From positions 248,001-312,000 of the forward strand of contig NC_089547.1 in the NCBI RefSeq assembly GCF_040115645.1: a stretch of 64,000 nt of DNA. Reading direction: 5' to 3'. The translations under genes and the position numbers were made by a program. The stretch's first letter is position 1. The number at the start of each line of letters is the position of its first letter. The notes beneath the pieces were generated by a model. It was not told the DNA's origin, did not search any database, and saw nothing but the letters and a program-made list of their open reading frames with translations. The stretch is from Euwallacea fornicatus. Taxonomy: Eukaryota; Arthropoda; Insecta; Coleoptera; Curculionidae. Positions 12,301 through 23,120 of the stretch are shown here, one piece after another.

Positions 12301-15300
12301 GAACTCTCCTCACTGAGGCAGTCGTTAAAGAAGACTTCGAGCGAATCAGAAAGGATCAGAGATACGAAAAACTTTTCGAACCACCCAAATGGGACGTCAT
12401 CATAAGGATCTTAACACCTGTAAGTTTATTTGTCTTGCCGTTTCCTTAATTCACTGGTTGAATGTTTACTAGATTGACAAACAGCCTAAATCAAGATACA
12501 AGAAGAAGAACGACTGGGACAATCGAAGCAGACGAAGTAGTTTACCAACTCTGTACGAATACGATTCAGACGGGGGAAGTAGCGTCAAAACCTTAAGCAG
12601 GGAACCTGTGGTGTACCCTTCCATGCCCAGAAGGTAATTAGATATGTGCAACTCCCAGCATACATGTGTCTAACGTCTCGTAAAAGGTCTTCGAGATCGA
12701 GTTGTAAAAGTGAAGCTGATCTGAGGTCGATGTCAGAGATGACTGTCGATTTTGGAAGACCTGACCATTTTGACAGTCAGTCAGAGGCCTCGAGCTACTA
12801 TCCTGATAGAGGAAGCAGGTTCTACGAAGATTCAGACGCAGGATCTACACACGGAAGATCTTTGGCAAGATCGCTTAGCCAGCCCAGTTTAGCCAGGTCT
12901 GCGAGTGAGTTCACTGAAAGGTGAGTGTCTCGTATGTTCTATTCTCAAAATAATGAAAGACCCGTGTAAGTTCACCCCTGTTGTGTCTCGCCAAATAAAA
13001 CACATTGCGCCCTAGGGAAAAACAACATAGGTATATATTATTCCATTATGAGCAGAAAGGGGCCATTTTGTTGGAGACTTGGCAATGAAATCTGAAATAT
13101 TACTAACGCAAGACCCTTAACGGTGCACGTCTGATGATTCAATAAAGGTAATGAATCTCACGTGAAACTGGGTACACCAACGCTTCGTTACTGCCATTAG
13201 GCTGAGAAAATAAGAGGGAAATAAAATTATTTTTTGCAAAAATGCGAATTTAATTTCCATATTCAGTGTATTGCTATTGTCAAGTTGTTGAGTTAAAAAT
13301 GTAATACATTATTTAGTTGGTATAGAATATAATAAGTAAATTACAAGGTGTTTCTGAACATAGTGCCATAAATTCAACCACGTATACTAGAACTCAAAAG
13401 ATGACGAAAACTTCATATAAATATACAAGGTGTCCATTAAATATTTCCTGGACTACTCTAAGAATAATTTACCCTTTGATGATTTTTGAAAAACCTGTTT
13501 TTTCGGATATACGGGGCGAGAAAAGTTTTCGACAATAACAATATTTTATTACTAAACATTGCATGTAAAGCTTCTTAATCTGCAAAACCTGTTGAAAATG
13601 ACTACCTCGAGTCAATTAGTCACGGTGAGGTCCACCTGGGCCAATCCATTTCTTGAAAAATTAATTTAATCGATAAAAAGAATCAGCGTCAGTACCTACA
13701 TTTTTCTCTTTCATGTTCAGCTCTTTCTGTTTCACTTCTAGCATTCTTACTGTCGTAAGCCTTCCTGATCCTTTACTTTTTTAACATTAATATACGGATA
13801 TCGCTAAATTGATCGATATGAACTTCACTTATGGCCTTCTCGATCTCCGGACTTAAACCCCTTGGATTATTTCCTATGGGGGCATCTAAAGTCATTAGTT
13901 TATAATACTCCACCGGAAAATAAGGAAGATGTAGAATATCGGATCATTGCTGGATGTAACTCAATAAAAACCGACCCTGGTGTTTTTGAAAAAGTTCGGA
14001 AGTAAATGAGGAGAAAATTAGATTATTTTCTCGTAGTTGAAGGTAGTCATTTTCAACTGTTCTTGCAGATTAAGAAATTTTACATGCAGTATTTACAATA
14101 AATAATAAAACGTTGCTGTTATTGAAATTTTTTGTTGCTCTGTATCTTTGGAATAAAGAGATTTTTCAAAAATCATCAAGGACTAAATATCCTTAGAATA
14201 GTCAAGGGCATATCTCTCCGAATTTTTATCTTATGTTTAATAGACACTCTGTAGAACCAAAACGAAGCATCCTTCAATATATTATATTTATATAAACTTT
14301 TCGCTATACAGCGTGTTTCATAAATATATTGACAAACTCTTAAGGGTTATAGACCTCATAAAAACAAGTATTTCGAACAAATAAAGTTAAGTCCGAAATC
14401 GTTTAGTATCCAAGATACAGGGCGTTCAATTTTTCATTTTTATTTTTATTTTAAATATTTCAAAAACAGCTTGGCTTACAAACATAAAATTAGGAACACG
14501 CTATGGTGGGATAAACGTGTACGTTCCTGAATATGCCGAACTTCTCCATTTACATCAGTAGCATCTATGCGGTCATCAATGGGATGTTTTTGATGAAAAA
14601 AAATGATACGTCGCTGACTTTTTTTTAATACCAATAGTTTTTCCTTTTTTTCTATAAATTTTTAATTTAAAAAATGCCTCTTAGTGTTTTGTTACTCAAG
14701 TAACCGTTTTCTAAATAAAAAAAACTATTTTTCGTTCATGTGCGTATCAAAAAACGAGTATAGATTTTCAAGTGCAATTTTGTAGAATTATTTAGGAGAA
14801 ATTACTTTTATTTTATTTTAATAGAGGTGGAGAACATGAAAATAAACAATTTTATGTCCATATTCCAAACTCTTTTTGAAATATAAAACAAAATGATGAA
14901 AAATTAAACACCCTGTATCTTGGACATAAGCGATTTGGCATCTACCTTTAGTTATTTTAAATACTTATTTTTATGAGCTCTACATCCCCTGAAACATTGT
15001 CGGTATGTTTATGAAACACCCTATATTTTCGGATCTAATATTTGGTTCCATTTTTTGGACTATATTCAGATGTATGTAAAGATACTTTGTATAATGGTTT
15101 TATAAAACAGAACTATCCCATCAGTAGGCGACAACACCTCATGTTTTATCGGATACATCTTGACTGTAATGCCAACATTGTCATATTTCTCTTTTCTTAG
15201 ATATTATGGCTAACTTTTTTAAATGCAATGGGCACTTCATTTCTAGCGCAATCAATCCAGCTCTTTCAGAATCTCAGAATTTTTCTAAATTCAATAACAG

Positions 15301-16326
15301 TTAAGATCGCCACCCTGCATGATTCTGGATGCCCCTCCAAATGAAAATACGCATTTCAACTTGCAGATGGGTGGCACCCTCCAGATATGACACAGCGAGC
15401 GAATTCACTTCTCCAGAAGGTACCCCTAAGTCCCAGAGGAGCAGTCGAATGCAGTCTTTCAATCAGTTGCCCCAAGGAGGAACTGAGCAGCATTCTTCCT
15501 GGCAAGCCAGCGAGTCCAGAAAAACAACTAGAGGCCATGGTAACACCACTCAAGAAGTTACTAGAGAGTATAGGTAAGCTTGTAGAGAATAGTAGCTATC
15601 TTTCGGTTTAATTTTGTTTCTATGCGTTTCATTCGTAGCTACTTAAGGAGTCTCTATTGATTTCATTTTTGTCGGGATATCATCGTTTTAAAAGTTCAAT
15701 CAAATTAATGCTAGCATTATTTAATACCTAACAGATGCTATCATTAGTTAAAGTAACTATTATATTTTAATAGTCATTTAGTGAATTAATCTATTAATAA
15801 CGTCTATTAAGGATGGAGGCAATTTAACGCGTTTACTGAGATGTTAGTAAAGTGGATATTATTAACCGCTCATTAATACACTTGTTAATAATAACATTTT
15901 CCGACAACTGCATCGCGAAACACCAAAAAAATACAGCACTTCTATTATAAGTTTAATCCCTCTACTTCTTCAAAAGAACTTCTTAATATTATAATATGTC
16001 GACGAAAAATATATTTTAATATTTCAAACTCTTCACGTACGCTTTCCCCCTTCCTCTTTCCTATCCTCAAATTTCTTAATTTTTATCTTAATTTCTTTTC
16101 TAAGGCTTTATATTCTATTTTTCAGCGTTATAAACTATATAGGTAACCAATCATATTTAACCTTTGAATTTTTAAAACGGCTTCGTCAATTTGTCAATGC
16201 AGTCTTTATCCTGTAACTTTACAAGGTTTTTTTGTTCCATAAAGGAGTGAAGCCAAGACGAGCTTCATGGGGCCTTCTGCAAAAGGATGGTTTGGAGACA
16301 ACGAAAGCGAAGCCAGCTACAAGTAG
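3237..16326 (+). CDS. Host gene: ZP-N-like single-pass membrane protein with long cytoplasmic tail (3' part, 13 exons)
   Basis: Exons: 3237-3373, 5570-5778, 5838-6004, 6065-6221, 6274-6517, 6583-6885, 6941-7237, 12008-12141, 12205-12419, 12473-12633, 12687-12920, 15367-15573 and 16245-16326. All joins keep frame and use GT...AG; the visible coding length is 2547 nt (848 residues plus stop). The gene enters from outside the window, since exon 1 starts with an acceptor. The product reads: end of a ZP-N-like module (FHPNL...GDEI...VCRYPPP), a Pro-rich linker, one hydrophobic helix followed by CLRRRP, then about 760 residues rich in Ser, Pro and Glu. Three W(D/N)VxI motifs occur in the tail. The topology suggests a type I membrane protein signalling or scaffolding inside the cell; this is inference. 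I do not recognise a named gene. Confidence 0.8.
3374..5569 (+). other. Host gene intron, no recognisable insert
   Basis: This 2.2-kb intron lies between the ZP-N-like exon and the transmembrane exon. I see no transposon ends or coding signature. The short open frames within it look like chance. Confidence 0.6.
5570..5778 (+). CDS. Host gene exon 2: linker and transmembrane helix
   Basis: The exon follows the acceptor TTGTTCTATAG and ends before GTACCT at 5779. It encodes a short Pro-rich linker, then a continuous hydrophobic stretch (ILLIICGILFLSLMLLGLG) with SYYC and the basic stop-transfer CLRRRP. That arrangement puts the N-terminal side outside and the long Ser-rich region in the cytoplasm. 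Confidence 0.85.
5838..7237 (+). CDS. Host gene exons 3-7: proximal cytoplasmic tail
   Basis: Exons 5838-6004, 6065-6221, 6274-6517, 6583-6885 and 6941-7237 are separated by introns of 59, 60, 52, 65 and 55 bp (counting the one before 5838). The product is acidic and Ser-rich, with a run of seven prolines near 6705 followed by an IVPKRE stretch. The first of three W-D-V-x-I motifs (KWDVTIKNY) is in the last exon of this group. The 60-bp intron 6005-6064 is open in frame. Acceptor 6583 has an in-frame alternative at 6574. Confidence 0.82.
7946..9458 (-). mobile_element. Decayed Tc1-like element in a host intron
   Basis: The ends are diverged inverted repeats: left CCGCTAAAAATGGGGAAAC after TA (7944-7945), right with TTTCCCCACGTTTAGCCGG before TA (9459-9460). 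A second copy of the left motif occurs near 8125-8150 (AAGTGGAGAAACTTTAATG), so an IR/DR layout is likely. A ruined transposase gene runs on the minus strand inside. Confidence 0.7.
8176..9177 (-). pseudogene. Tc1-like transposase pseudogene
   Basis: Read on the minus strand, the N-terminal part is recognisable (NLSNQIKDLIVKKY, then PKPGRPRKS after a stop), as is a conserved C-terminal part: WPAQNPDSDPIEN, matching the NPIE motif with the third catalytic Glu, and the final MFRRCAEVVQNKRVAKY before TAA. Multiple stops and frame changes lie between. The start Met appears mutated to ACG near 9177. The gene cannot encode an active protein. Confidence 0.75.
10115..11560 (+). mobile_element. Tc1-like element (DD34E) in a host intron
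   Basis: The ends are CAGTAGGTCAAAAAAGTATT and its inverse, about 27 bp with one mismatch, flanked by TA at 10113-10114 and 11561-11562. A direct repeat of the inner part of the left end (AAAAAAGTATTCATACAC) occurs near 10314-10331, about 200 bp inside, as in IR/DR elements. I do not see the matching inner repeat on the right. The element is 1446 bp and lies in the 4.8-kb intron of the host gene in the same orientation as the gene. Confidence 0.92.
10451..11485 (+). pseudogene. Tc1-like transposase, two nonsense mutations
   Basis: The frame starting MGRRGKEISGHIKK (an upstream Met lies at 10430) holds a bipartite HTH, a GRPKK AT-hook-like motif and the DDE core: FSDESKLNIF, HGGGNIMIWGC, QDNDPKH and PDLNPIEHLWE. 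The spacing between the last two acidic residues is 34, giving DD34E. TAA at 11210-11212, just after QDNDPKH, and TAG at 11240-11242 interrupt the frame. The rest is open to the normal end (VKGYPTKY), so only two point changes inactivate a gene of about 344 codons. Confidence 0.9.
12008..12920 (+). CDS. Host gene exons 8-11: distal tail with W-x-V motifs and Ser/Arg-rich region
   Basis: Exons 12008-12141, 12205-12419, 12473-12633 and 12687-12920 have introns of 63, 53 and 53 bp. The second and third tryptophan motifs are PNWNVLIRVL (exon 8) and PKWDVIIRIL (end of exon 9). They are followed by a basic segment (SRYKKKN) and an SR-rich run with RSSRSSCKSEADLRSMSEM. The donor at 12921 (AAAG/GTGAGT) is strong and fixes the phase going into the next exon. 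The 4770-bp intron before 12008 contains two Tc1-like elements. Confidence 0.85.
13832..14005 (+). pseudogene. Mariner-like transposase C-terminal fragment
   Basis: The open stretch begins WPSRSPDLNPLDYFLWGHLK, the conserved end of the catalytic core. It continues SLVYNTPPENKEDVEYR and stops at 14003-14005 after EKVRK. The N-terminal and first two catalytic blocks are absent, so the element is non-autonomous. Confidence 0.85.
14309..15023. mobile_element. Palindromic MITE nested in the right arm of the 13.3-kb mariner
   Basis: Arms of at least 200 bp face each other: left CAGCGTGTTTCATAAATATA, right with TTTATGAAACACCCTA. Both arms carry an inner motif, CAGGGCGTTC at 14418 on the left (109 bp inside) and AACACCCTGTATC near 14910 on the right. 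TA flanks both sides. There is no transposase signal. Confidence 0.8.
15367..16326 (+). CDS. Host gene terminal exons (15367-15573, 16245-16326)
   Basis: Exon 12 follows TTGCAG and ends before GTAAGC. Exon 13 follows TTCCATAAAG and stops with TAG at 16324-16326. In the phase set by the upstream donor the product continues RWVAPSRYDTASEFTSPEG and ends GWFGDNESEASYK. A second frame is also open through both exons, in the same splice phase with itself, and would end near 16360 (KPATSSI). I prefer the first because its phase agrees with exon 11, but the choice is not certain. Confidence 0.65.
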
Positions 16327-16855
16327 CATTTAAATAACTGTAGAATATTCTTAGAAAATAATCTCAGTTGCCATTGCCATTCTGACCTTCCTTTAAGACT
16401 TAAGCGGTAATTTTAGTCTTCGGCTTTTAGTGCAAAAGAAAGTTCCACTTAATTTTATTTAAGACGAAGATCCAGTATTTCACTGTTTGTTGTGACTGCA
16501 TAGGTACGTACTTAGAGGAGTCATTGATCGAACAGCTTTCTCCATGAGTTAATACAGGACTCCTCACGTACTTGGCTGTTTGCTTGTGGTCGTTTCGATC
16601 TCAAACACTATACCCTACGTATAAAGAGAAATCATGGACTCTTAAAATTTTTATTAAAAGTACTATTTCCTAACAAATCGGTGCCCTATGGTGTTTTCTA
16701 TTCATGCGGTTTTAGGTTAGTTCAGGTTAGTTCAGATAGCCGCTGACAACACCATGATTGAAGATGGAAAATTACGCTACCGCTCTTCTAGGGACCCGTA
16801 AGTTAATACGTATTACAAAAATTGTAATCGAACCATAATTTGTCGAAGTCGAATG

Positions 16856-16861
16856 AATAAA
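16856..16861 (+). terminator. Possible polyadenylation signal of the host gene
   Basis: AATAAA lies 530 bases after the stop codon at 16324-16326 in otherwise non-coding sequence. It is the first canonical signal I noticed downstream, and no cleavage site is visible from sequence alone. Confidence 0.35.
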
Positions 16862-17207
16862 GCCTATTCTTAACCCAATAATTCAACTAATGTAGTAACC
16901 CCCCAAATTCAACAAGCGCAGCTGTTAGTGTAATTGTCTACTCTTTTATTCTAGCTTATCTACTTAGAAATTGACCATATTTATGCAGATTGGTTTCTTC
17001 TTTTTCTCGACCTTCTACGTAGAATTACTTTAATTAAAATTCTATGTAGAATGTCTTTGAATCTGCATAAGTATGAGAATACTACATGTATTAAAATAAG
17101 TTTACTTGTAACTAGCTGTGATAACCATGTTTTGTACTTAATAATACTAAATATTATTAGCCCTATTTAGCGGTTTTTTTTACATTTATTTAAGTACCTA
17201 CCACTGG

Positions 17208-18062
17208 TAGAGGGTGTTCTTGGTCAAGGTAGTAAAATACATTCGTATGTCTCAACATTTTACGACATGCGCGGTGTTAAAGTTCGTTTACAATTTTCTG
17301 AATTTTCTCAAAACTCCTACATTTTTCGAGATATTAAGTTGAGGATTAGGAGTTAAGGACTCATTGGAATCTGCATAAATACATTTCTCAATTATTTTAT
17401 TCAAATCAACAAGGAGATATATTGGCTTGCGGCCGGGCCATGTTTTTCCATGCTAAACTTTCCTTTTTTGTCAATATTCGAATTGACTGCTCATTTTTCA
17501 ACATTTTTCGCGTTTTTTCGATATTTATGACATTTTTTGAGCACACAAATTTTTCCCTAAAAAGTGCATAATATGCTTTAGGGGTTTCACTTGATTCCTC
17601 AGACATAATAGTTTATGGTGAAAATCAAAGTGATTCGTCTCAATTCCAGTAGATTATTAACCATATTTTTACCATAATGTAGAGATATACGAAAGTTTCA
17701 AAAAAGAAACCGGTAATTTAAATACTGACTAATTATCATTGACGTGCAATTAGGAGGGCTTGAAATGCAAAAAGGGGATTCAAAAAATAGAAGGAAAATT
17801 TAGAAAAAATTATCACCCTGTCTGACCAGACCAATAAATGAAAAGTCTGTTTATGTAGACTCGTTGTTTGTTATAAATTTTCCAAATTTTGATTTTACAT
17901 TTCCAAAAGTTTAGGATTTATGGAGAAAAAATAGTTGAAGTCAAACTTTAACACCTTGTATCAAGCTTTGAGAACCAGAGATCCAGTTGCTACCCTTAGA
18001 TTTCTTCATGCTCAAAAAATCTGTGGCTAGCGGTTTGATCGCTTTTTGCAGCACACCCTGTA
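17208..18062. mobile_element. Probable degenerate long-TIR element
   Basis: The left edge AGGGTGTTCTTGGTC and the right edge GCAGCACACCCTG could be opposing ends. Inner segments GGTGTTAAAGTTCG (about 17270) and its inverse CAAACTTTAACACC (about 17945) match. Similarity is patchy. An open frame on the minus strand (17406-17606, 66 codons, Lys/Glu-rich, starting MSEESSETPK) lies inside; I do not recognise it. Confidence 0.4.
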
Positions 18063-18521
18063 TACCTTTCTGATTTTGAAGTCTCTTCTAACTTAGGTTT
18101 ATCTAACAATATGTCAAATTAAATCCCTGCGTACCTTCCTATGAAACATCGAAGAATTACGTACTATTTAGTGAGTGCACGCAACATGTGCACTATTTCA
18201 TTGTATAGGCATGGACAGGGCAGCGGGTGCCATATGTTTTTTCCTTTCAATGCACCTTCATATATCCGATAAAAGCACCTTTCCTACTGCCATTTTATCT
18301 GCTCAATCTATTTATATTTTTTTTGTCGGTGTTGGGAGTACCTATCTAATAGACTATGGCTTTTCTAAGATATTTCAAATATGTAGTTTCCTTTTGTTAA
18401 CTACATAGCATTAGGTATCACTGTATAATAGATAGCAACATTAATTAATAAAATCATCGCTTTTTACAATTTCTTACAAGAGTTTTTTTTACTGTATTCC
18501 CTCTCATATTACTTATTTATA

Positions 18522-19163
18522 CAGGGTGTCTAGAAGTAACGTCGAAATATTTTGGGATGTAATTCTAAAGATGACAATATTAAAAAAAGTCCATATAAAC
18601 ATGCTCCAAAAATTGTTTTTTAAATAGGTTAGAAGTCCTTGTAAGTGGAACTCTGAAGAGGGTTTTTTTCGCAATATTTTCGAAGTGGTTTGCGTTAAAA
18701 CTATGAAATTTGGTATAGGTGCATGTACTCTTGCATCGATTTATTATATAAAAATTCATTTTTCTGGAAAACGGTCTATCCCAACAAGATTAAATAAGAG
18801 GACCTTTTTACTTTAAAATATTTGCGATTCAGTCATTTTATTTAATGAATTAAGGAATGCTATAAAGGAATTAGTGAAGGGTTTACGTAGGAAACCCTGT
18901 ATGTGACGCTCCTGACTAAAATCTACAACTATTAACACAAAAAAGTTTTCCTATTCCAACTTATTAAAGTGTAACGAATTCCATAATTTTAGCGTAAACC
19001 ATTTTAAAAATATTGCGAAAAAATCATCTTCAGAGTTCCAACTTTAAGCGGTTTTTGTCGCTTTAATGAGCAATTTTTAGGGCATTTTTACATGAACTTT
19101 TTTACTACTTTAATCTCTACAACCACCACCCGAAATATTTGGATTTTATTTTAGGATACCTAA
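18522..19163. mobile_element. Palindromic MITE with long inverted repeats
   Basis: The left end CAGGGTGTCTAGAAG follows TA (18520-18521). The two halves are inverted copies over roughly 230 bp; for example GTGGAACTCTGAAGAGGG at about 18650 mirrors AAATCATCTTCAGAGTTCC at about 19020. The right tip is degraded. No transposase coding is present. Confidence 0.75.
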
Positions 19164-19680
19164 TGTGTAGATGCAACTTTTGCGACCCCATACTAACTAC
19201 GTAACAAAATCGATGAAACTGCAAGAGAATTTTAAGATCAAATTTAAAACTAGTCGTATGCGAAGTTTGTTGAAATGAAAGGTGAAGTTTGACAACGCAA
19301 TATCTTGAAAATGGTTTAATACATTTTCACACAATTTGCGTAATGTAATAAAGAAATGGGAGACAAATTGAGAGATTGTAGAGCGGAATAATTTGTAAAA
19401 CGTGCAATACTTCACTTAGAGATGTTGTAAATGAAAATCTCTTAGACATTAACAACAGCTAGCCGCAGACCACGTTGGTCTAGAGATTTCCGTCCGACGA
19501 CCGAGGAGTGACGTTGGGCGTGGTTAGGAAATGGACGAGTGACCATAGATAAAGGACGACCTTCTGCATCACCACAAGAACTCCGACTCTCGGGCAAAAA
19601 TAGGCGTCAGAAGCCACATAAAGGTCGAAACGAGAAGCAGCAGAAGATCAGTGAAAAGAAAAATAATTTCAGATACTCAC

Positions 19681-19736
19681 GATACATCCCTCAGGGACAG
19701 TTTTGGGGCAGTTTCAGGTCGGAAGAGTTCTTCCAT
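19681..19736 (-). CDS. Possible first coding exon, unidentified gene
   Basis: On the minus strand, ATG at 19736 has a favourable context (GAAAATGG) and opens MEELFRPETAPKLSLRDV. It is followed by GTGAGT, a good donor, after two bases of the next codon. The surrounding 19.44-19.87 kb is less AT-rich than its neighbourhood, and overlapping frames on the + strand are open there too. No further exon of the same gene is identified, so this is a weak call. Confidence 0.25.
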
Positions 19737-20604
19737 TTTCGAAATTTTTAGTGGGTGTGCGCGCATCGGTGAATCTCACACTACCACCCAGCCGACAGAA
19801 CACCAAACTCGGATATTTTTCAAAGGGTTTTCTCGTGATAACACAAAAGAATATAGTAACAATTGAAAATAACAAACAAAATTGTCATAACAAACCGATG
19901 ACATTTCGCCCATCTTGTGTTATTTTATCCTGTTCACACTGGAGCGAGCTATACAGAGTGTGTCCACTAAGCGTGCGTCGTACGATTACGGCCTTATTTA
20001 TGGCTTTAATCGAAAATTGTTTTTGCACTTAAACGTAAAACCTTATAAGGTACATTTTACAACTATTCTCATTTATACAGGGCATGTCAAAAGTATTTTT
20101 TTTTTAATGGAACAGCCTAATTATTATTGCGTTTCTGAATTCTACGTTCAATTTTAATACAAATTTATCAATATATTGGTGTTCTCAGGATTAATAGTTT
20201 TCAAAATATGTGTAATTGAATGTTAAAAGTGAGAGTTGTAAATGCCTGCAAAATTGCTAATTGTTGACAAACGGAAAAGTATTTTGAAACTCTCTTTTGC
20301 CACATTAATGTAGAACGTCCATGTTTTGGTATGCCTCCAAGCTTTGCTTAATACTTTCCACAAGGCGTTCGCAAAAATAGAGCCAATTTAAAAATCAATA
20401 AATGGCCACAACTTAAAAATTTCAAATGATACCCTCTACCATTATTTCGATGATTTACGAAACTCCATCGAAAAAAAAACAAAGTTCAGAGTTGATTACC
20501 TATTCTAAAATTGCATAATTTTTGTGTAATTTTGTTTTACAAGTTTATGCAAGGATAGCACTTCACAAATTTTAATTTATAATGGGAATATGGCTCTATG
20601 TATA

Positions 20605-21237
20605 CAGCCTGTCCGCATTTCAATTCAGTTATTTATAAATAAGTCAAAAACGAAAAAGAATATTGAAATGCGCCTTTCGGGAAAAGTGTAGGTTTTTTAA
20701 AGCTTTACAAGATGGGCTTATGAAAACAGTATAGTTCCATTTGATTTATTAAAGAAAAATGAAGAAAACCGCTATTACCTGAAAGAATGCCCTCTAGCGA
20801 TTTTGTTCTGGACTATGGATTTTTGGTCAATGTGAATATTAAATCGACTTATAATTTCCTCACAATGAAGTACAGAATCACTGAAATCGGATAATTAGAA
20901 ACAGAGATTGATAGTTTGAACTTAAAATGATTCATCGGCTTCCCCCACTTTTATTATGTGAGTTATGAAATTATGTGTCGAACAAAAAAGTTTCAGAATG
21001 ATGTAATCTTATTGACAGTAAATTAAAATGTGCTACTTAACTAGTGACTCAGTATAGATTTGTCGATTTTAAGAAACTACCGTCTCTACTACGCCCCCTT
21101 ACGGCGATTTCACGAAGCTGAAAATATTTTCCAGAGATTTCTCATAGTCACATTAGTAATAATTTTTTTTGTCCGGAGCTGCTACTTGCTCTACTTATCG
21201 AGATACGGCCACTGTCCAACGAAAACCGGACAGGCTG
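20605..21237. mobile_element. Short mariner-type non-autonomous element
   Basis: The ends are CAGCCTGTCCG and its inverse CCGGACAGGCTG, with TA on each side (20603-20604 and 21238-21239). The next stretch of each arm is only loosely matched. No transposase is seen. Confidence 0.6.
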
Positions 21238-21402
21238 TATATCTATAGAACTAGACAATACCAACAAAACTCCATTGTTACGAGTATGACATATAAGCCA
21301 GTAAAATCAAAGAAAAATAAATATGAAACAATAAATGCTCTATATAGAATAAAGAATTTTTAGAAGAATAATTGAATTTTTTTTTACTTAACTATTTATA
21401 TA

Positions 21403-22459
21403 CAAAGTGTTTCGTATTATTAGGCCAATCCGCTAACCGGAGATTCCTTATACGAAAACAATTAAATTTTCCTTATCACATTTTTTTCTTTGGTGCTTTA
21501 TATGCATTACACAGGGTGTGGAAGTTAGTTTAAAAAAACTTTTATTATTAACTTGGGTGTTTTTTAACATATTTTAAGAAAAACTTGTAGTAATGTATAG
21601 GTCGGTTAGGCGTACATTTCTTATCACATGGACAAAAAAATGTGAAGAAAAAATAGTGACAATGGAGAGTCGTGTACACATTTCCTCCCCAAACTTTTTT
21701 TGTATTCGCCAATGGTGAATGTGTTGAGCAACTGAAATTAAATGTTTCTTTATCTGAATTTCTTCATTCTTGTAAAATTTTTATTTAGAGCTTACTTTGG
21801 AAGATACTTCAGCTTATTACCCCCAAATAAGTCGCTTCCATTATTTATTTATTTAATTAACCACATTAGGAAGACTAAATTTTACAAATTATCTATAACA
21901 ATGCGGGCGATAGAACGAAAATGATTGCTTTTCAATTGGAAAATCAAAACATTAATAAGTGCAACGTACGTCAAGTACTAAAGCGGCAATCATGTGTGTT
22001 CTCGGCATAAATAAAAAATGAAAGCCACATACTGGGGTTCAATGAGCTTAAATAGCTTCTAAAGTAAGCTGTATAATAAAATTTTAAAAGGTTGAAGAAA
22101 TCTAAATAAAGAAACAATTAATTTGAATAATTAAGCAAATACGCCATTGGCGTGCGCAAAAAAATGTTGTAAAGAAAACGTTTATACGACCCCCCATTTC
22201 CCCCATTGTATCGACAGTTTTTTTTATGCAGATAATAGGAAATGTGCGCCTAATCGAACTATACATCACTACAAATTTTCATTAAAATATTTTAAGAAAC
22301 TCCCAAGTTATTAAAAAAAGTAATTTTGTTTTGATAAGTTCAAACCCCTGTTTATCGAATATAAAGCGACAAAGGAAAAAGTGCCATAAGGAAAATCTAA
22401 TTATTTTCGCATAAGGAATATCGGGTTAGCGGATTGGCTTACTAATACGAGACACCCTG
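21403..22459. mobile_element. Long-TIR non-autonomous element
   Basis: The left end CAAAGTGTTTCGTATTATTA and the right end TAATACGAGACACCCTG are inverted, flanked by TA (21401-21402 and 22460-22461). Arms of about 280 bp match with scattered differences, including CAATCCGCTAACC near each tip. The inner motif CAGGGTGTGG is at 21512, 109 bp from the end. No transposase is encoded. Confidence 0.85.
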
Positions 22460-22546
22460 TATAATACAGCTAAATGAACGTTTCCATTACACTTTGATAC
22501 TTTTATTTTACTATCCATTTTGAGGGTTGAGGATGATTTTCGAAAT

Positions 22547-22747
22547 TTAAATGGAATCATCAGTGCCTCCTCCGTAAATTTCGAACGAATATCGAATGAT
22601 TTGTAATAAAATCATTTGTTTTTCAAATAGACTAATTCCAATATATCTTACAAAGCCATAGCTGTTGGACCATATTTTAGCTAAGACGGATGGCCTCAAG
22701 AAACCCAACGGAGCGAATACTCGAGCCACCTGAGATGTGTAATACAT
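22547..22747 (-). pseudogene. BEL/Pao-like retrotransposon pol trace
   Basis: The minus-strand frame includes SQVARVFAPLGFLRP. This resembles the conserved block with FDPLGLLGP that follows the reverse transcriptase in BEL/Pao pol. The expected FDPLG is FAPLG here. Only some 60 codons remain, and neither LTRs nor other pol domains are visible nearby. Confidence 0.5.
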
Positions 22748-23120
22748 CGCTTACTACATGACATAAGAATAGAACTGAAATAGTAAGAAATACGGGTCAC
22801 ATGACAGTTCAAGGCTTTTTCTGACTTGAGATTCATCTTTATCCACACCTAGATAGCACATCCTTGTGATCAATGGAATTCTATAAAATGGGATCGTTTT
22901 TTACTCGTTTTCAAACCTTCAATCCAACCTTTTTCGAAAGCTCAATTGTGCGGGTTTACATCTGGATATGGGCAAATAGAGTTATGCAGCCAATCTAGTT
23001 TACATAGGCGAAATTCTGTATAATAATTAATATATTTTTAGGATGCAGAGCATCGTCTATCGTCCTTCCATCACTTAGGCAACCATCTATGTAAACGAAA
23101 GGTTTCAAATCAGAGATATA

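Larger units (their letters stand above)
13344..15089 (+). mobile_element. Long-TIR mariner-like element with nested palindrome (family D, copy 2)
   Basis: The left end CAAGGTGTTTCTGAACATAG follows TA (13342-13343). A second motif copy CAAGGTGTCC lies at 13426, 82 bp inside, exactly as in the related element at 25088. The right arm contains TAGACACTCTG at 14241-14251. It is then interrupted by another element (14309-15023) and resumes after it, ending ATACTTTG at 15089 before TA. The outer right arm is diverged. A transposase fragment lies between the arms. The element sits in the host-gene intron between exons 11 and 12. Confidence 0.7.
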
